This document shows positions 26,901-37,981 of a stretch of DNA of 64,000 nt, piece after piece. The DNA is from Membranipora membranacea (taxonomy: Eukaryota > Bryozoa > Gymnolaemata > Cheilostomatida > Membraniporidae), in NCBI GenBank assembly GCA_914767715.1, contig OU612072.1:23622001-23686000 (forward strand). The letters are read 5' to 3'. The position numbers and the translations under genes are program-made. Numbering within the stretch: the stretch's first letter is position 1; every line of letters begins with the position of its first letter. Below the pieces are notes generated by a model that was not told the origin of the DNA, made no database searches, and saw only the letters and a program-made list of their open reading frames with translations.

Positions 26901-29554
26901 CGACATGAGGGCTTCCTTGATTAAAATCGAAGGACGGTCAGCACAATCTGCTTTATATGAACCCAGGACATTCTAGGATTGGATGGTGGGTAGCTACTTA
27001 TTTCATTCGAAGGGGCCTGAGATAGATATAACAATGTTTTGTAGTGACCTGATAATATCTCTTGCAACTTTTTTACTTTTTACACAGATTTTAATATTTT
27101 TAGCTTAATCCAAATACACAATCATGATATGATTTAATTTAGAGATTCAAACTGCCTGCAACACTGGCTACAATTGGGATTAAATGAAAATGACTCGCTG
27201 AGTTTTACCTACTGTTTTTGGCACTTTAAGTTTTTGCCTGTTTCCTCTGATTTCCCTCGGCGGGATATCCTCCTCCTCCTCTTGTCTGGAGGGTCTGTCT
27301 TTGTTACCGAGTCTCTCCAGTGGTTTCAGCGGCTGTCTCATACCTCCTCCGCACCACGGACCACGCCCACATTTATCGACCTTCCGTGCTACGTGACCTT
27401 GACAATCTTCCTCCTCTTCATCCTCACTCCAGATATCAGCATTAGCTAAACCTGTCATGAATATATTATATATATTATATATGATTAGTCTTATTAGCGA
27501 TCACCATCACCTGCAGATATTCTCTCTTGATGTGGGATGTACAGACAAATCGTGAAACATAATAAAAATAATGATTATTATAATAATATCAACTTTTTTG
27601 CCATTCAAGGCCCTTTTTCAGAACTACAGTTGAAGATAGAGGGCCAGGGTAGAACAGATATTGTAGTTTGAAGCAGAGACTACTCAGAATTGTTGTCGGG
27701 GAAAAAAGGAAGACTATGAGGAAAATGCATTATTGACCTAGAAAGTACTTATTGAATCATCCACTCAGCTTCAAATTTTTTGACATAAAACATGAAGTTT
27801 AGTTAATATTGTAGTCAAGTCTCATCAATTGTATGCTTCACATAGCAGTCTTTCTCAACAAAAAGTGAAAATTGTGGAGACTCAGTTCAATATCCATGAT
27901 ATTATCATACACTAACATCAAAGGCGACAAAGAGGCAATTACAAATTATGTGGAGCTGGTTAGTAGAGAAGTATCGTCATTATGGATTGAGATGCTCAAC
28001 ACCACACTGGGATGCTTCATGCTGCTGGGGCCAGCCATCAAGAGGTTGTACTAGAGAAGGCCTCGAAACAGCGCTTGACTCATGGTTTCTAGCTGATGAC
28101 CTGCGTGTTGTGCAGTGGTACAGTGTGTTTAATCTCTACTTGGAGTGTCACACTAACCTAGTGATCCCCTGTGCCTGAAACTCTTGTTTCTCCGATAGGC
28201 TCCTCTACTTCTGCTCCGGCTCTTCTTGTTAACTCGACACCTATCACTTTTAGATAGCTCTGTACTGTGACAGCGAGGTCTGGTAGTATCAGTGTTACCA
28301 CACTCACACAAACACTCATCGTCCCCTTCAGGATCCGGGTCCTCACAGACGATTCTACATCTCTTTCTTCCTCTGGGAATTAGATTAAAACATAGGTTTC
28401 ACTGCATGTTACTTATATATGCGTTGCCTTGTTATACTAACAAGATGACGCCAAGGAGTTAGATGTCCAATTTTTTGATAACGCTGAGATAAGGCACATG
28501 ATCAATCTGAATTAAGATGAAAAAGATTTTTATTTCAGCCTTGGTAAATGGAAGCAAAGAAAATGAGTTGTATTTTTTGAGCATTCCTCAATTCTAAGCA
28601 AGTTCTAAATAGTATTGAGGCGAGGAGACAATAAATAAGGCAGTTCAAACTCTGATTAATCATCCCCTTTATCATCACAAAACACCTGACTATCTACAAG
28701 GAAAGTTTTATTTTGTTAAGGGTTAAGTCATTGTGAAAGAGGCAATATCGGTCACATTTAGATAGCATCACAAACTCTTCAAGATAAACTTATAGCAAAC
28801 TCATAACAACAAACTCGACACTGACCTGCCCCTGTCCCCTTGTTTCTTCTCTTTACAGTTGATTGGTTCACAGTCTACATCCACAGGCTCTCGACTCTTA
28901 CTCCTCAGCCTGACCCGGACCGTCCCACCCTCACAGTCACCGTGTATGTGCAGATAATTCTTACCATTCTTACTAACCACTTCCTGTTTGACGTTACAGC
29001 CCGCCTTTTCCGACTGTTCGTTGTCTGCATTGCTGAGAATGTGGGAGGGAAGGAGATAGTGATGAATGATGAATGATTACATGACATGATGAAATGTTGA
29101 TTCAGGGTATAATGGATTTGATGGTAGATATTTGATAAGATAATGATTTTTTGGATGATTTATTTGTTGATTAAAGAGTCGATTGGGAGGGGGGGTTATC
29201 GATCAAGTTCAATCAAAGCTTTAAGATCATGAGAGGAAAAGCTGTGATGGGTTGTTTGAACATCGACATAGCAATACGCTGTTCCTATATTTTTTCGATT
29301 AAATGATCGTTAATCGTTGAATGGCAACAGCTGAGAGTACATTGACTATGTATACGTGCAACTATTGAGTGAAGTGCGGTCGATCACATTCAAGGCTGGG
29401 GTGTAAAATGGAGGCAAATCTAGGTCTGAGCACATTTGAGAGATTTTTAGTTTTACTACCATAATGCATTACAACTTTATATGAGCTTTCTAGCTAGTGA
29501 GATTTAAACAACTTTCATCATTAAAATTGAGATCTCAACACCCACCGCTGCCAT
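23992..29554 (-). CDS. Charged RS/RD-repeat protein of unknown family, about 500 residues
   Basis: Exons: a tentative 13-nt start exon 29554-29542 (MAAV), then 29024-28826, 28372-28158, 27451-27213, 26376-26226, 25640-25481, 24949-24890 and 24457-23992. Phases agree throughout and the total is 1503 nt. The start exon has a weak donor (GTGTTG) and was chosen to fit phase, so it is the least certain part. N-terminal third: a cysteine-bearing basic region (GRKRCRIVCEDPD, ECLCECGNTDTTRPRC, KKSRSRSRG). Middle: ADIWSEDEEEED followed by basic and acidic linkers and a helical stretch (STREHYAALEALFAKKNPG, EEMREAEEKRGKRA). The last exon contains about five seven-residue RD/RS repeats of the type GRDERSK, flanked by ERRDRQKARE and RSQSRNR. 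RS/RD repeats are typical of nuclear RNA-processing proteins, so a nuclear role is an inference. No folded domain is recognised. It lies 434 bp downstream of the LRRC73-like stop. Confidence 0.66.
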
Positions 29555-29988
29555 TATTGCCAATTAATAACTCTTGTAGAGTTTTTTATCAGAGTTTTTT
29601 GATAAATTGAGAAGATTTTCACACACCGACTCGGGAAGGTATGCATTTTAATACAATTTGAAAAATATAAAAAATAAAACGTAGCGGGTACAAAATAGCT
29701 CGGTAGAAAAATAGAAAGATTAGCATTACGTATCTTTTCGATAAATAAAATTATAATGTTTTTCACACCGGGAATTTCAAATCACACAAAGATCACCCAA
29801 AATTTTATGGCCTTTGTTCTATGGAAAGTTTTGTTCATGGAAATTAACAATGTCTGATTTGCTAACAGCACAAAATATAGCATGTGGGTAATGTTGAAAG
29901 GGATGATTGTGTAGCTTTTGATATGGACTAGCTAGTAGGACTAAACAATTATCCCTAAAGACCATGGCTAGCTATTTGAGTTAAGTGA

Positions 29989-32900
29989 TCATATTTTGCG
30001 TCTCCTATTGAAAATTGTACTGGCTTTTCTTTTCCTAAGCTCTAAGTCACTAGCCTCATCCTCGCTATCACTTTGTGTTCTGAGGAACGCTCGAGGAGTG
30101 CGAGGGGTTACAAAAGTTAACGACCCCTCAGAGGATTTATCTTCATCCGCCACTAGGATTTCCGCATCACTAGCGCTCCAATACTCTTCTACATTACCAT
30201 TATTGCTGTCTAAGTCAGCTAAGTTATCCAACTCAGGGTCTGAATCAGCGATTAAAGTCTGATATTCTTGTTCCATGACAGGGTCTGCAAACATTCTCGG
30301 GCTAGGCGCATGTTTTGGAGACGATGACGTTGCGCTAAGTGATTTACGACTAGGAAAAGCAAACCTGATATCGTTGTCTGGTTTGAACTGGTAAGTAACA
30401 TTGACTGGATCTCTCTCTTTGAGCAATTCTCCGTTATCAGTGGTGTCTGAGGCTTCCTCAACACATATCTAAAACAACCAATCAGCACAAGGCTACAGAC
30501 ATTAAGTGACCAATCAATGCAGTGGTACATATTGCAGGCCCAATGTTAACTTGTGCTGTCTGGCAAACTGGGATGATGTGCATTCAGTATCCAATTATAG
30601 ATTTTGTGTTTAACTTGATTAAAATTCATTTGCTTTTTACGACCATTCAAGTATTACCATCATTTCATTGTAAGCCTAAATATATATGAAGATGCCAATC
30701 TATAATTTTCTTGAATTAAGAAATTGTCGACATGTGAATTTTTTCGAAACATATATTTGACGTGATATATCGCCTTTTCAGTTTCTCAGGAACTAATTTC
30801 CCATTTCAATAATCCCTTCACTGACATGGCAGTAGTAGGCTGACTACGATTTCCTATCGCAAATGTTTCTAACTTGCTCATTGGAAACATTTATAGGCAG
30901 CACTGGGCGAAGTGATGCAGTCAATTACGTTATGCAAACTTATACTTTTAACATTTAGATCTCTAAGTGTGTATGGTTGTGACGAAGTACTTGATATCGT
31001 CTCAGGACCACCTAAGTTGAAAGGTCTCAGGACCACCTAAGTTGAGAGGTCTCAGGACCACCTAAGTTGAGAGGTCTCAGGACCACCTAAGTTGAGAGGT
31101 CTCAGGACCACCTGAGTTGAGAGGTCTCAGGACCACCTGAGTTGAGAGGTCTCAGGACCACCTGAGTTGAGAGGTCTCAGGACCACCTAAGTTGAGAGGT
31201 CTCAGGACCACCTAAGTTGAGAGGTCTCAGGACCACCTGAGTTGAGAGGTCTCAGGACCACCTAAGTTGAGAGATTTAACGTACCTTTAGTTTAGCCAGT
31301 GTCTCCTCATCACTATCATTATTCACCTGTTTCTTTGTTTTGACTTTGCTGCAGCATTTACAGCATTTACACGAAATGGCAGCGTCACCTACAGATTATA
31401 GAAGTTTCCCTGAGGAGTGATCATTATAATTTTGCAGCTTTTCATTTTGAAAAAATTGACTTCGATACCCCCTATTTAAATTTGGAGTATTTGAGCCCTC
31501 AGCTCTTTTGATTAGGAACGGTCGAGTATATGGAAGAAATCATGGTATGATTGTCAGAGGAAGGATCATGCAGAGTAAAAACAATGTATCCCATCACATA
31601 GGATCATGAGCCCTATGACTCATATCTCATTTACCTTTTTCTGATGAGCATGTTCAGTTTGGTTTCGAAAGAAACAAAGCTTATCAATGTATTGCCAAGT
31701 CGAATGGATTGAAATCACTCAATATTTATTTAACTACAAAACTCACTACTTTGCAAATAGAATTTTTGCCGGCGCCACCATTTTTGCTGCATAGACAAAC
31801 AGTGCATCTGGTGGGGCTTGAACCCAGGCAGTACCCACGTAGAAAACATTAAATGATAGTAATTTCTATTAAAATCTGACCATGCAATAACTAGCATCAT
31901 TAATTAGTCCAAGTACTTAGACTTAGAAATTATATAATATTTAGGTATTAAATTTAATTTAACGATCACGTTATTGCAGGATATTTTTTAAACTGAGTCA
32001 GGATTATCAACAACATGCTTTAACCAATCAGAGGTCATTTAGTACCAAATAAGAATCAAATCATAAGGTTCCTGTGTTTCAGATCATTCGCTGGATTAGA
32101 AGGCTCATATGTTTTTCTGATACATGCATGTACCAACAAACGAACAGCTGAGCACCTAGTTTGGGTACTTTATTTTGGCTAGGCCGCTGATAATTGCATT
32201 CCATTACCGATCAGCGGGTGCCATTACCAGCGACCTACACGAAGTCAAAGCATTGGAGTACTTATCAATTGGTGCTGTCTGTGCATTGGAGAAAAGTGAT
32301 CTCACCTTAACTCGAGGATACCTGTAAATATTATCCTTGTTTGATGACTAAAGCCTGAGATGGAAACAAAGTATCGATGCAATATTCTCGTTGGAGACAT
32401 ACCCACAGTTGACCTACTGAACCAAAACTAATATTTTTTACCATTGTACTACGTCATAGAATAGTATTTCGATACATTGATCTAAATCACAGAGTCTCGC
32501 AACCATGGCTGCTGGATGCTGTCTGTTCAATTATGTACTACTACTTACTTACATGTAAAATTCACAGTCTCAGCATCATGTTAACATACCTGTCTTGTTA
32601 ATAGTTTGTTTCTTTAGACTAGAGCAGTGTTTATTTTTGTGTACTGTTATATCAGCTTGTACTGTATATTCCCCGTCTGTATTATCACATTCCTATAAAT
32701 CACACAAATGAGACAGGAAATGTAACACTTACAGCGATAGACATTGGGAGAAAATGAAGATAGTACATTTAATTATCTTGATATCAGCTTTCTGCCCAAG
32801 GCAAATAGCAAGAACCAATAAAACTAATTGTGCATCGGATAGTAGCAGGGAAGAGTTACCTAAAATCCCGGAACACAGCGAGCCAAAAAATAATGAGGGA

Positions 32901-35900
32901 TGCTCCTACTTATAAACTTAGTCAGTTGTGTTCTTTTAAATGATATTGTAGACTATAAAAGCAAAATCGCAGAATTTGGGCATGGGGGGGCTATGTGAGT
33001 TCATCTCATCTTATTTATGGATGTCTTCTTACTTCTGCAAATTCTCATGTCTACAGAGATCTGACACTTGAACCTACAGATGTAAAATAACATGGATAAT
33101 CCATGTATCAGGTTGGATAAACTCACAGACCCTCAAAATACCCACATCCTTGTAGATATTTCATCATTCTCACCTTTTCATCGCTAACTGAGTAACAATC
33201 CTCACATCTCGTAACCTTTTTCCTCCTGGTAGATTTTGCTTTAGGAGATATTGTTGTTTTCTTCTGCCTGATTGAATATAAAACAATCTGGTTTTCACCC
33301 TTCCCTTTTCAGAATCTAGGGGGCCCTTAATTAAAATCTGTTTTTGTTGACGCTAAGACAGCCCACCATTCTATCATTCAGCAATAGCTTGATCTATAGC
33401 ACAGTCCCTGTTTTAAACAATCATGACTGCATAAACAACATGATTGGTAAAACAACAATAATTAGTCATTTTCAGAGTTGTCCACCCAAATTTGCAAGGA
33501 GGACGCAATAACTACTAAATGCTCCAAAGTCGCATTCAGCTGCCAACAGGGATGGTGGGTGTCTCAAGCTGCTGCCAAGACGTGAAGAGCGCAATACATG
33601 ATCACTTAGTTTTGATCTTGAATAGCATTTTATTGCACTTTCTCTCAGTATTAGTTGGTCATCCTTTTAACCTTTCACTAGCAATGTTTCAATCTAACCC
33701 TCATTCTCTGTTATCTACTTCTAGAATAGCTTGCAAATGGAGTGCTTTAGAATGCGCAACCCCCAGCCCTTCACAAAACAGATATTATATTTAGGAGTCA
33801 TACTGATTTTTCGTTCAATACAATTTGAGACCAATAGGGGTAAGCAATGCTGTGAGTTAAAAATGTGTTGATATACATAATTATATCCAGTATCTCACAG
33901 CTCTGCTTTTACACTCTGACTGGATTGCTGGTCAGGATTATCAACCACAGCCTTTGATGAAATGCCATAGCCAGCAGCTTGGATAGTGTCTGAACACTTA
34001 GACTACATCTGGGATAGTGTCTGAACACTTAGACTACTCTCCCACCTGTATGACTTACTTGATCTCACATCTCCCGTCGTCCGATGAGCTGGACTCCTCG
34101 CTCTCCGACTCACCCAGAGCTAGTCTTATACAGTACTTAGTTTCATCACTAATCTCATTCTCCTCCAGTAATACATGACTCAGGCAGGTCGGGTAGTGTT
34201 GTAATAGGTGAAGTAACAGCTAAGGGACAAAAATCATCAATTATTGTTCGATTAAAGCATCAGATAGAGGGAGGCCAAAGCAGAGGTGGAGAGACACCAT
34301 CAACTCTGTCCTCGAGAATTCCGGCCTGGACACGAGTGACATAGACGATAGAGTACGATGGCACTAACTGATTAAGCCGGCAGAACGGTCACCTGAAAAG
34401 GACAACGGCTGCATAGGAGAGAAAGGCGCAAAATAGAATTAGTGCAGCTGATAAAACCATAGACTTCATCATAATAATTTTATCAAGTATATGAATCTAA
34501 CGAGTAGATCAAACGAGTATCTATAAGCACATAGCTGATTTGTAACTCAGCTCGTGGTAGTTCAGATGTTACGCGACAGACAAATTGGTTATCAAATTAG
34601 AGGCAATTTTGTTGGTTCAAGACATAACTCATGCTCATAATTTGAGTCAAACAATCAATATATGATATTTTAGGACTACAGAATGACCAAAGCAATACAT
34701 ACACTGGCTAGTAAGGTGAATGAATCAATTTATCAACTATTGTATTGTGTCCCTGACAATAAATATATATATTTATTTTTAACTTACGCAGGAAAAAGAA
34801 TATTTCAAAATATTTAAAAACTGTAGCTCATAAGGCTGGTACTGCGGTAGGCTTTGACATCTCATAAATGAGGGTGGCAATTTATAACACTACACACTCA
34901 AATTGTACCAAGAAGTGGAATGATATTTTTCAAAATACTGCAGAACTAGCTGCCAGAATATGTATTGCTTTGGTCTTTATGTTGTCTTTAAAGATGAATA
35001 AACACATAGTAGGTAGACCAGGTTTGGTGTATTTACCTGCATTTGGAGTTGCTCCCCATACACTGGTCACGGCGCAGGCAAAAGATCTGCAGCGAGAAAA
35101 CTGGAAGGGGAGCAAAGTGAATGCAGATAAACTGGATCACACCTGATCCAGACAATAGTTTACATACCTTACCGACACCTTCAGTAAGATCACATGCCTC
35201 CATATCGAGTACACTCAGTGACCTATGACCCGCTGCTGACACAACGAGCATCTTACCGGCCGTCTCACCGATATGATTAAAGTCTACATACAGAGATCTG
35301 AGGGTAGAACAGGCAGAGATGGCCACAGCAAACTTCTCCCATGCTCTCGGACATATCCGGGGGTTACCGCTCAGTACCAGCTCCTGAAGCCCTGCAAGTA
35401 ATCAGAAATATAATCTGATCATGATAATATCCATAGAGTTATCATATATATATATATATATATATTATATAATAACTCACATGGTACAAGCCTGATATGA
35501 GAGAAAAATGATGACATCATTGAATGACAGCTTTTGCTGAAGGGGAATTAGTTTATAGTATTCATAATCAGTAAATGTGTCAAAACCTTAAACTGTAGTT
35601 GCATAGAACAGCTTAAGCACGCATACCATTCTATAATTCAGGAAGACGACCCGATGATAATAATAATGCAAGAGCGGATGTGTGCATTTATGTAAATGTA
35701 TTTTCGTTCCTCCTAAAATCAGCAGTTTGATGTCTTGGAGTGAATTCCACTAGGAAAAAAAAAGTTATTTGAAGGTGCAGCCGATGAACTTTGTGCATCT
35801 ATACATGTCACAAGGATGTTAAAGCTTAGCTTTCGAATGCAGATATAAGTAAGGATGTTCAGAAGTGAAGTAGGTAACAGAAAAAGTACTACTAGTATTC

Positions 35901-37556
35901 GATAGTTATCTTTACTGTTTTATGAGTTATGTTACCACGGCAAGAGAGAAGACAACTCATATCCAAGACGAACAGGTATCCTGTAGTCTGGATCAGGTCA
36001 CCGTGGCAGATATTTTTTTTACAATTTTAACTTCTCAAGTTGAATTTCCTTAGCCAGGGTTATCTGCGATACTCTTTGCCGTAAAATCCATCGATTGCAA
36101 TATGAAATCTCAATCTAAATCATAACGAAAATTGCCAGTGAGTCACGATACCTGGTTTATCGCCATCTGGAGGTAAAAGTTCACATATGTGTTTGAGTCC
36201 CTTTTCTCCAAGGTCACAGTCACCCACATCTAGACATGTGATATGAGGATGTAATATTAGGGGTCTGACTATCTTCATCATTCCCTCCGTACCGAAATGG
36301 TTACCATGTAGTCTGTGTAAAAGAAAGCGTGTACGCATTAGGATCATGATAATGGGTAAAAACATCTCATATAAAACATAAGACCCTTCTTCATGAGATG
36401 TTTTGTCCTTTCAGACTGATATTTATTTTATCTAGTGCACTTTGCACAGCAGGCTAGGATGATAATTACAAGACCAAGTCGATGGCATGAGAGTCAGTAA
36501 TGATTGATGCAATAGCCATAATCATCATAACCGAAGCAATAGCTGGCATCAATTTACAAACCTAAGCATGCAGCTTGGTTTGTTAAGGATTTGACTCACA
36601 GCAGCATACTGTAACTGTGCTAAGCCTTTTCATGCACGGTTATCAACCAATTCAGGCCATTACATAGTTCATCCTGATCTGCATTGGCACTAAAAACTGT
36701 TGCAAGCGACGGGTGTTGTTAGACATTTTGTTGCAGGGGCTGCATTATACCTATAAAACATTGTTGTTGGTGCTGTACGTAGGGGCCGTATGAGTGCTGT
36801 AAGACATATCCCATTCCGAACCTGCCACACGTCTCACAACACCTGAGTGTTGGATTGGATTAAGTCTCTAAAATATGCCTTTGCACACAACATGAGCAGC
36901 ACCAATAAACCTGGCAAATATCATTGCAAGTGAAAAAATGCTACTCAACATTTCAGGCAAAGCATGTTGGGGACATGATCATGGCGGACGATATGAGATA
37001 CAAAGAGTGGGAGGATATGCAGAAGAGGCCGAATCCAATCGTTTGCAAGATATTCAACAACACATACAGTAACAGTGCATATGAAATTAATGCAAAGGGG
37101 CATATAAAATCAATTATTAGTGCGCCAATCTGCCTAGCACTTGTGTTTGTTTATTGGCTTTTAACAAGTATTTTTTACTCTGCAGTGCAATGGATGTGAT
37201 TGAATCTGAACTACTAATACTTGGTCAACTACAAAGAATAAATGATATTGTATTGATAAATTCATATTGTATGAAACTACTCACAGCAGTGCAGTGGTGG
37301 ACCTGTTCATGTTGAGGGCAGCAGCCAGCATATCAACTCTATCCTGACAGTGAATACCAGACAAGTTCAGGTTAAGGTGCAACAGGGACTTGCAATAACC
37401 AACAGAGTCCATCATTTTCTTGAAGTTTTTAGTAGAGAACCCACATTCCCTTAATGAAAGCATTTTTATTTTATTGGCATCCAGTGCCTCACAAAAGTCT
37501 TTGCACTCTGAGGTGCTCACTCTCTCCCCGCATATCTGGATTGCACCAAAATACAT
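29989..37556 (-). CDS. LRRC73: LRRC73 orthologue with a long extra C-terminal tail
   Basis: Eight exons (37556-37285, 36312-36152, 35391-35168, 34219-34059, 33267-33174, 32692-32590, 31388-31285, 30468-29989) give 1599 nt, 532 residues, with all phases consistent. The first four exons (about 272 residues) are an RNI-type leucine-rich repeat array. Recognisable stretches include AIQICGERVSTSECKDFC, LSLRECGFS, LHLNLNLSGI, LDVGDCDLGEKGLKHICELL, PPDG, LVLSGNPRICPRAWEKFA and VLLEENEISDE. These match, in order and spacing, what I recall of vertebrate LRRC73 (NOD3L, about 316 residues), including the N-terminus, which supports this Met. After an acidic SESEESSSSDD stretch, where the vertebrate protein is near its end, this one continues about 260 residues: a basic KKTTISPKAK exon, cysteine clusters (RCEDC, CKCCKCC), and a disordered acidic/serine region ending KRKASTIFNRRRKI. 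The function of LRRC73 is not established. A 10-codon upstream ORF (37636-37604) precedes the start. Confidence 0.85.
31008..31272. repeat. 25-bp minisatellite, about 11 copies, next to a splice donor
   Basis: Unit GGTCTCAGGACCACCTAAG-TTGAGA (with a CCTGAG variant) is repeated head to tail. It lies in intron 7 of the LRRC73-like gene, starting about 7-12 nt inside the intron from the 5' splice site at 31284/31285. The minus strand of each unit contains an AG|GT dinucleotide (TTAGGTGGTCC), a possible cryptic splice site. Confidence 0.95.
33979..34036. repeat. 29-bp direct duplication
   Basis: GGATAGTGTCTGAACACTTA-GACTAC occurs twice in tandem within intron 4 of the LRRC73-like gene, about 25 bp from the donor of exon 4. 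Confidence 0.85.
35018..35153. mobile_element. Foldback MITE, copy A (diverged)
   Basis: Imperfect inverted repeat with the inner motif TGCATTTGGAGTTGCTCCCC on the left and its complement (GGGGAGCAAAGTGAATGCAG) on the right, around an ACTGGTCACGGCGCAGG loop. The family is shared with the elements at 46565, 52162 and 57082. A target-site duplication is not clear for this copy. It sits in intron 3 of the LRRC73-like gene, just inside the donor of exon 3. Confidence 0.7.
35444..35473. repeat. (TA)n microsatellite
   Basis: A run of about 13 TA dinucleotides followed by TATTATATAATA, in intron 2 of the LRRC73-like gene. Confidence 0.9.
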
Positions 37557-37981
37557 GTTTGGGGTTTTTGAGATTGAAAAATAGGAGAAAACTTAGGAGG
37601 TTATCAGAGCTGCCAGCAGCTCAACAAGTTCTCCATGTCTGAATTTCACCTTGACCTTGCAATTGTCTACGCAACCTGCACCAACATATTTATTAATTAA
37701 TATTTATACAAAAAGTTATTAGGTGTTATAGAAGGAACGCAACTTATCAGCTGACAGTTTAGCACTGGCTCCTTTAGTTTATGTGCTGAGGCAGGGCAAT
37801 GTAAATCCACAATTATATATTGTTTACATCTGAAAGATCACTTGCTAATAAATTTTGTCAGAACAAAAATTCTGTGTGGGAGGTGTTTCTCAATGAAAAC
37901 TGGTCAATTTTTATTCCTTATCCTTCCTATGACATTTTGTTTGCAGAGCCTATTGGCTGAACAACACTAGGAGAGGAAGTG
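37557..37981. promoter_or_regulatory. Shared upstream region of the divergent LRRC73-like and GPR137-like genes
   Basis: The two start codons face away from each other across 425 bp, so both promoters and 5' leaders must lie here unless upstream non-coding exons exist. No TATA box or CpG-rich core stands out. On the minus side there is a 10-codon upstream ORF at 37636-37604 (MENLLSCWQL) ending 47 nt before the LRRC73-like ATG. It could dampen translation if it is part of the mRNA. Confidence 0.55.

Noticed and set aside
31008-31272. Possible CRISPR array
   Set aside because: The 25-bp units are directly contiguous with no unique spacers, and the genome is plainly animal.
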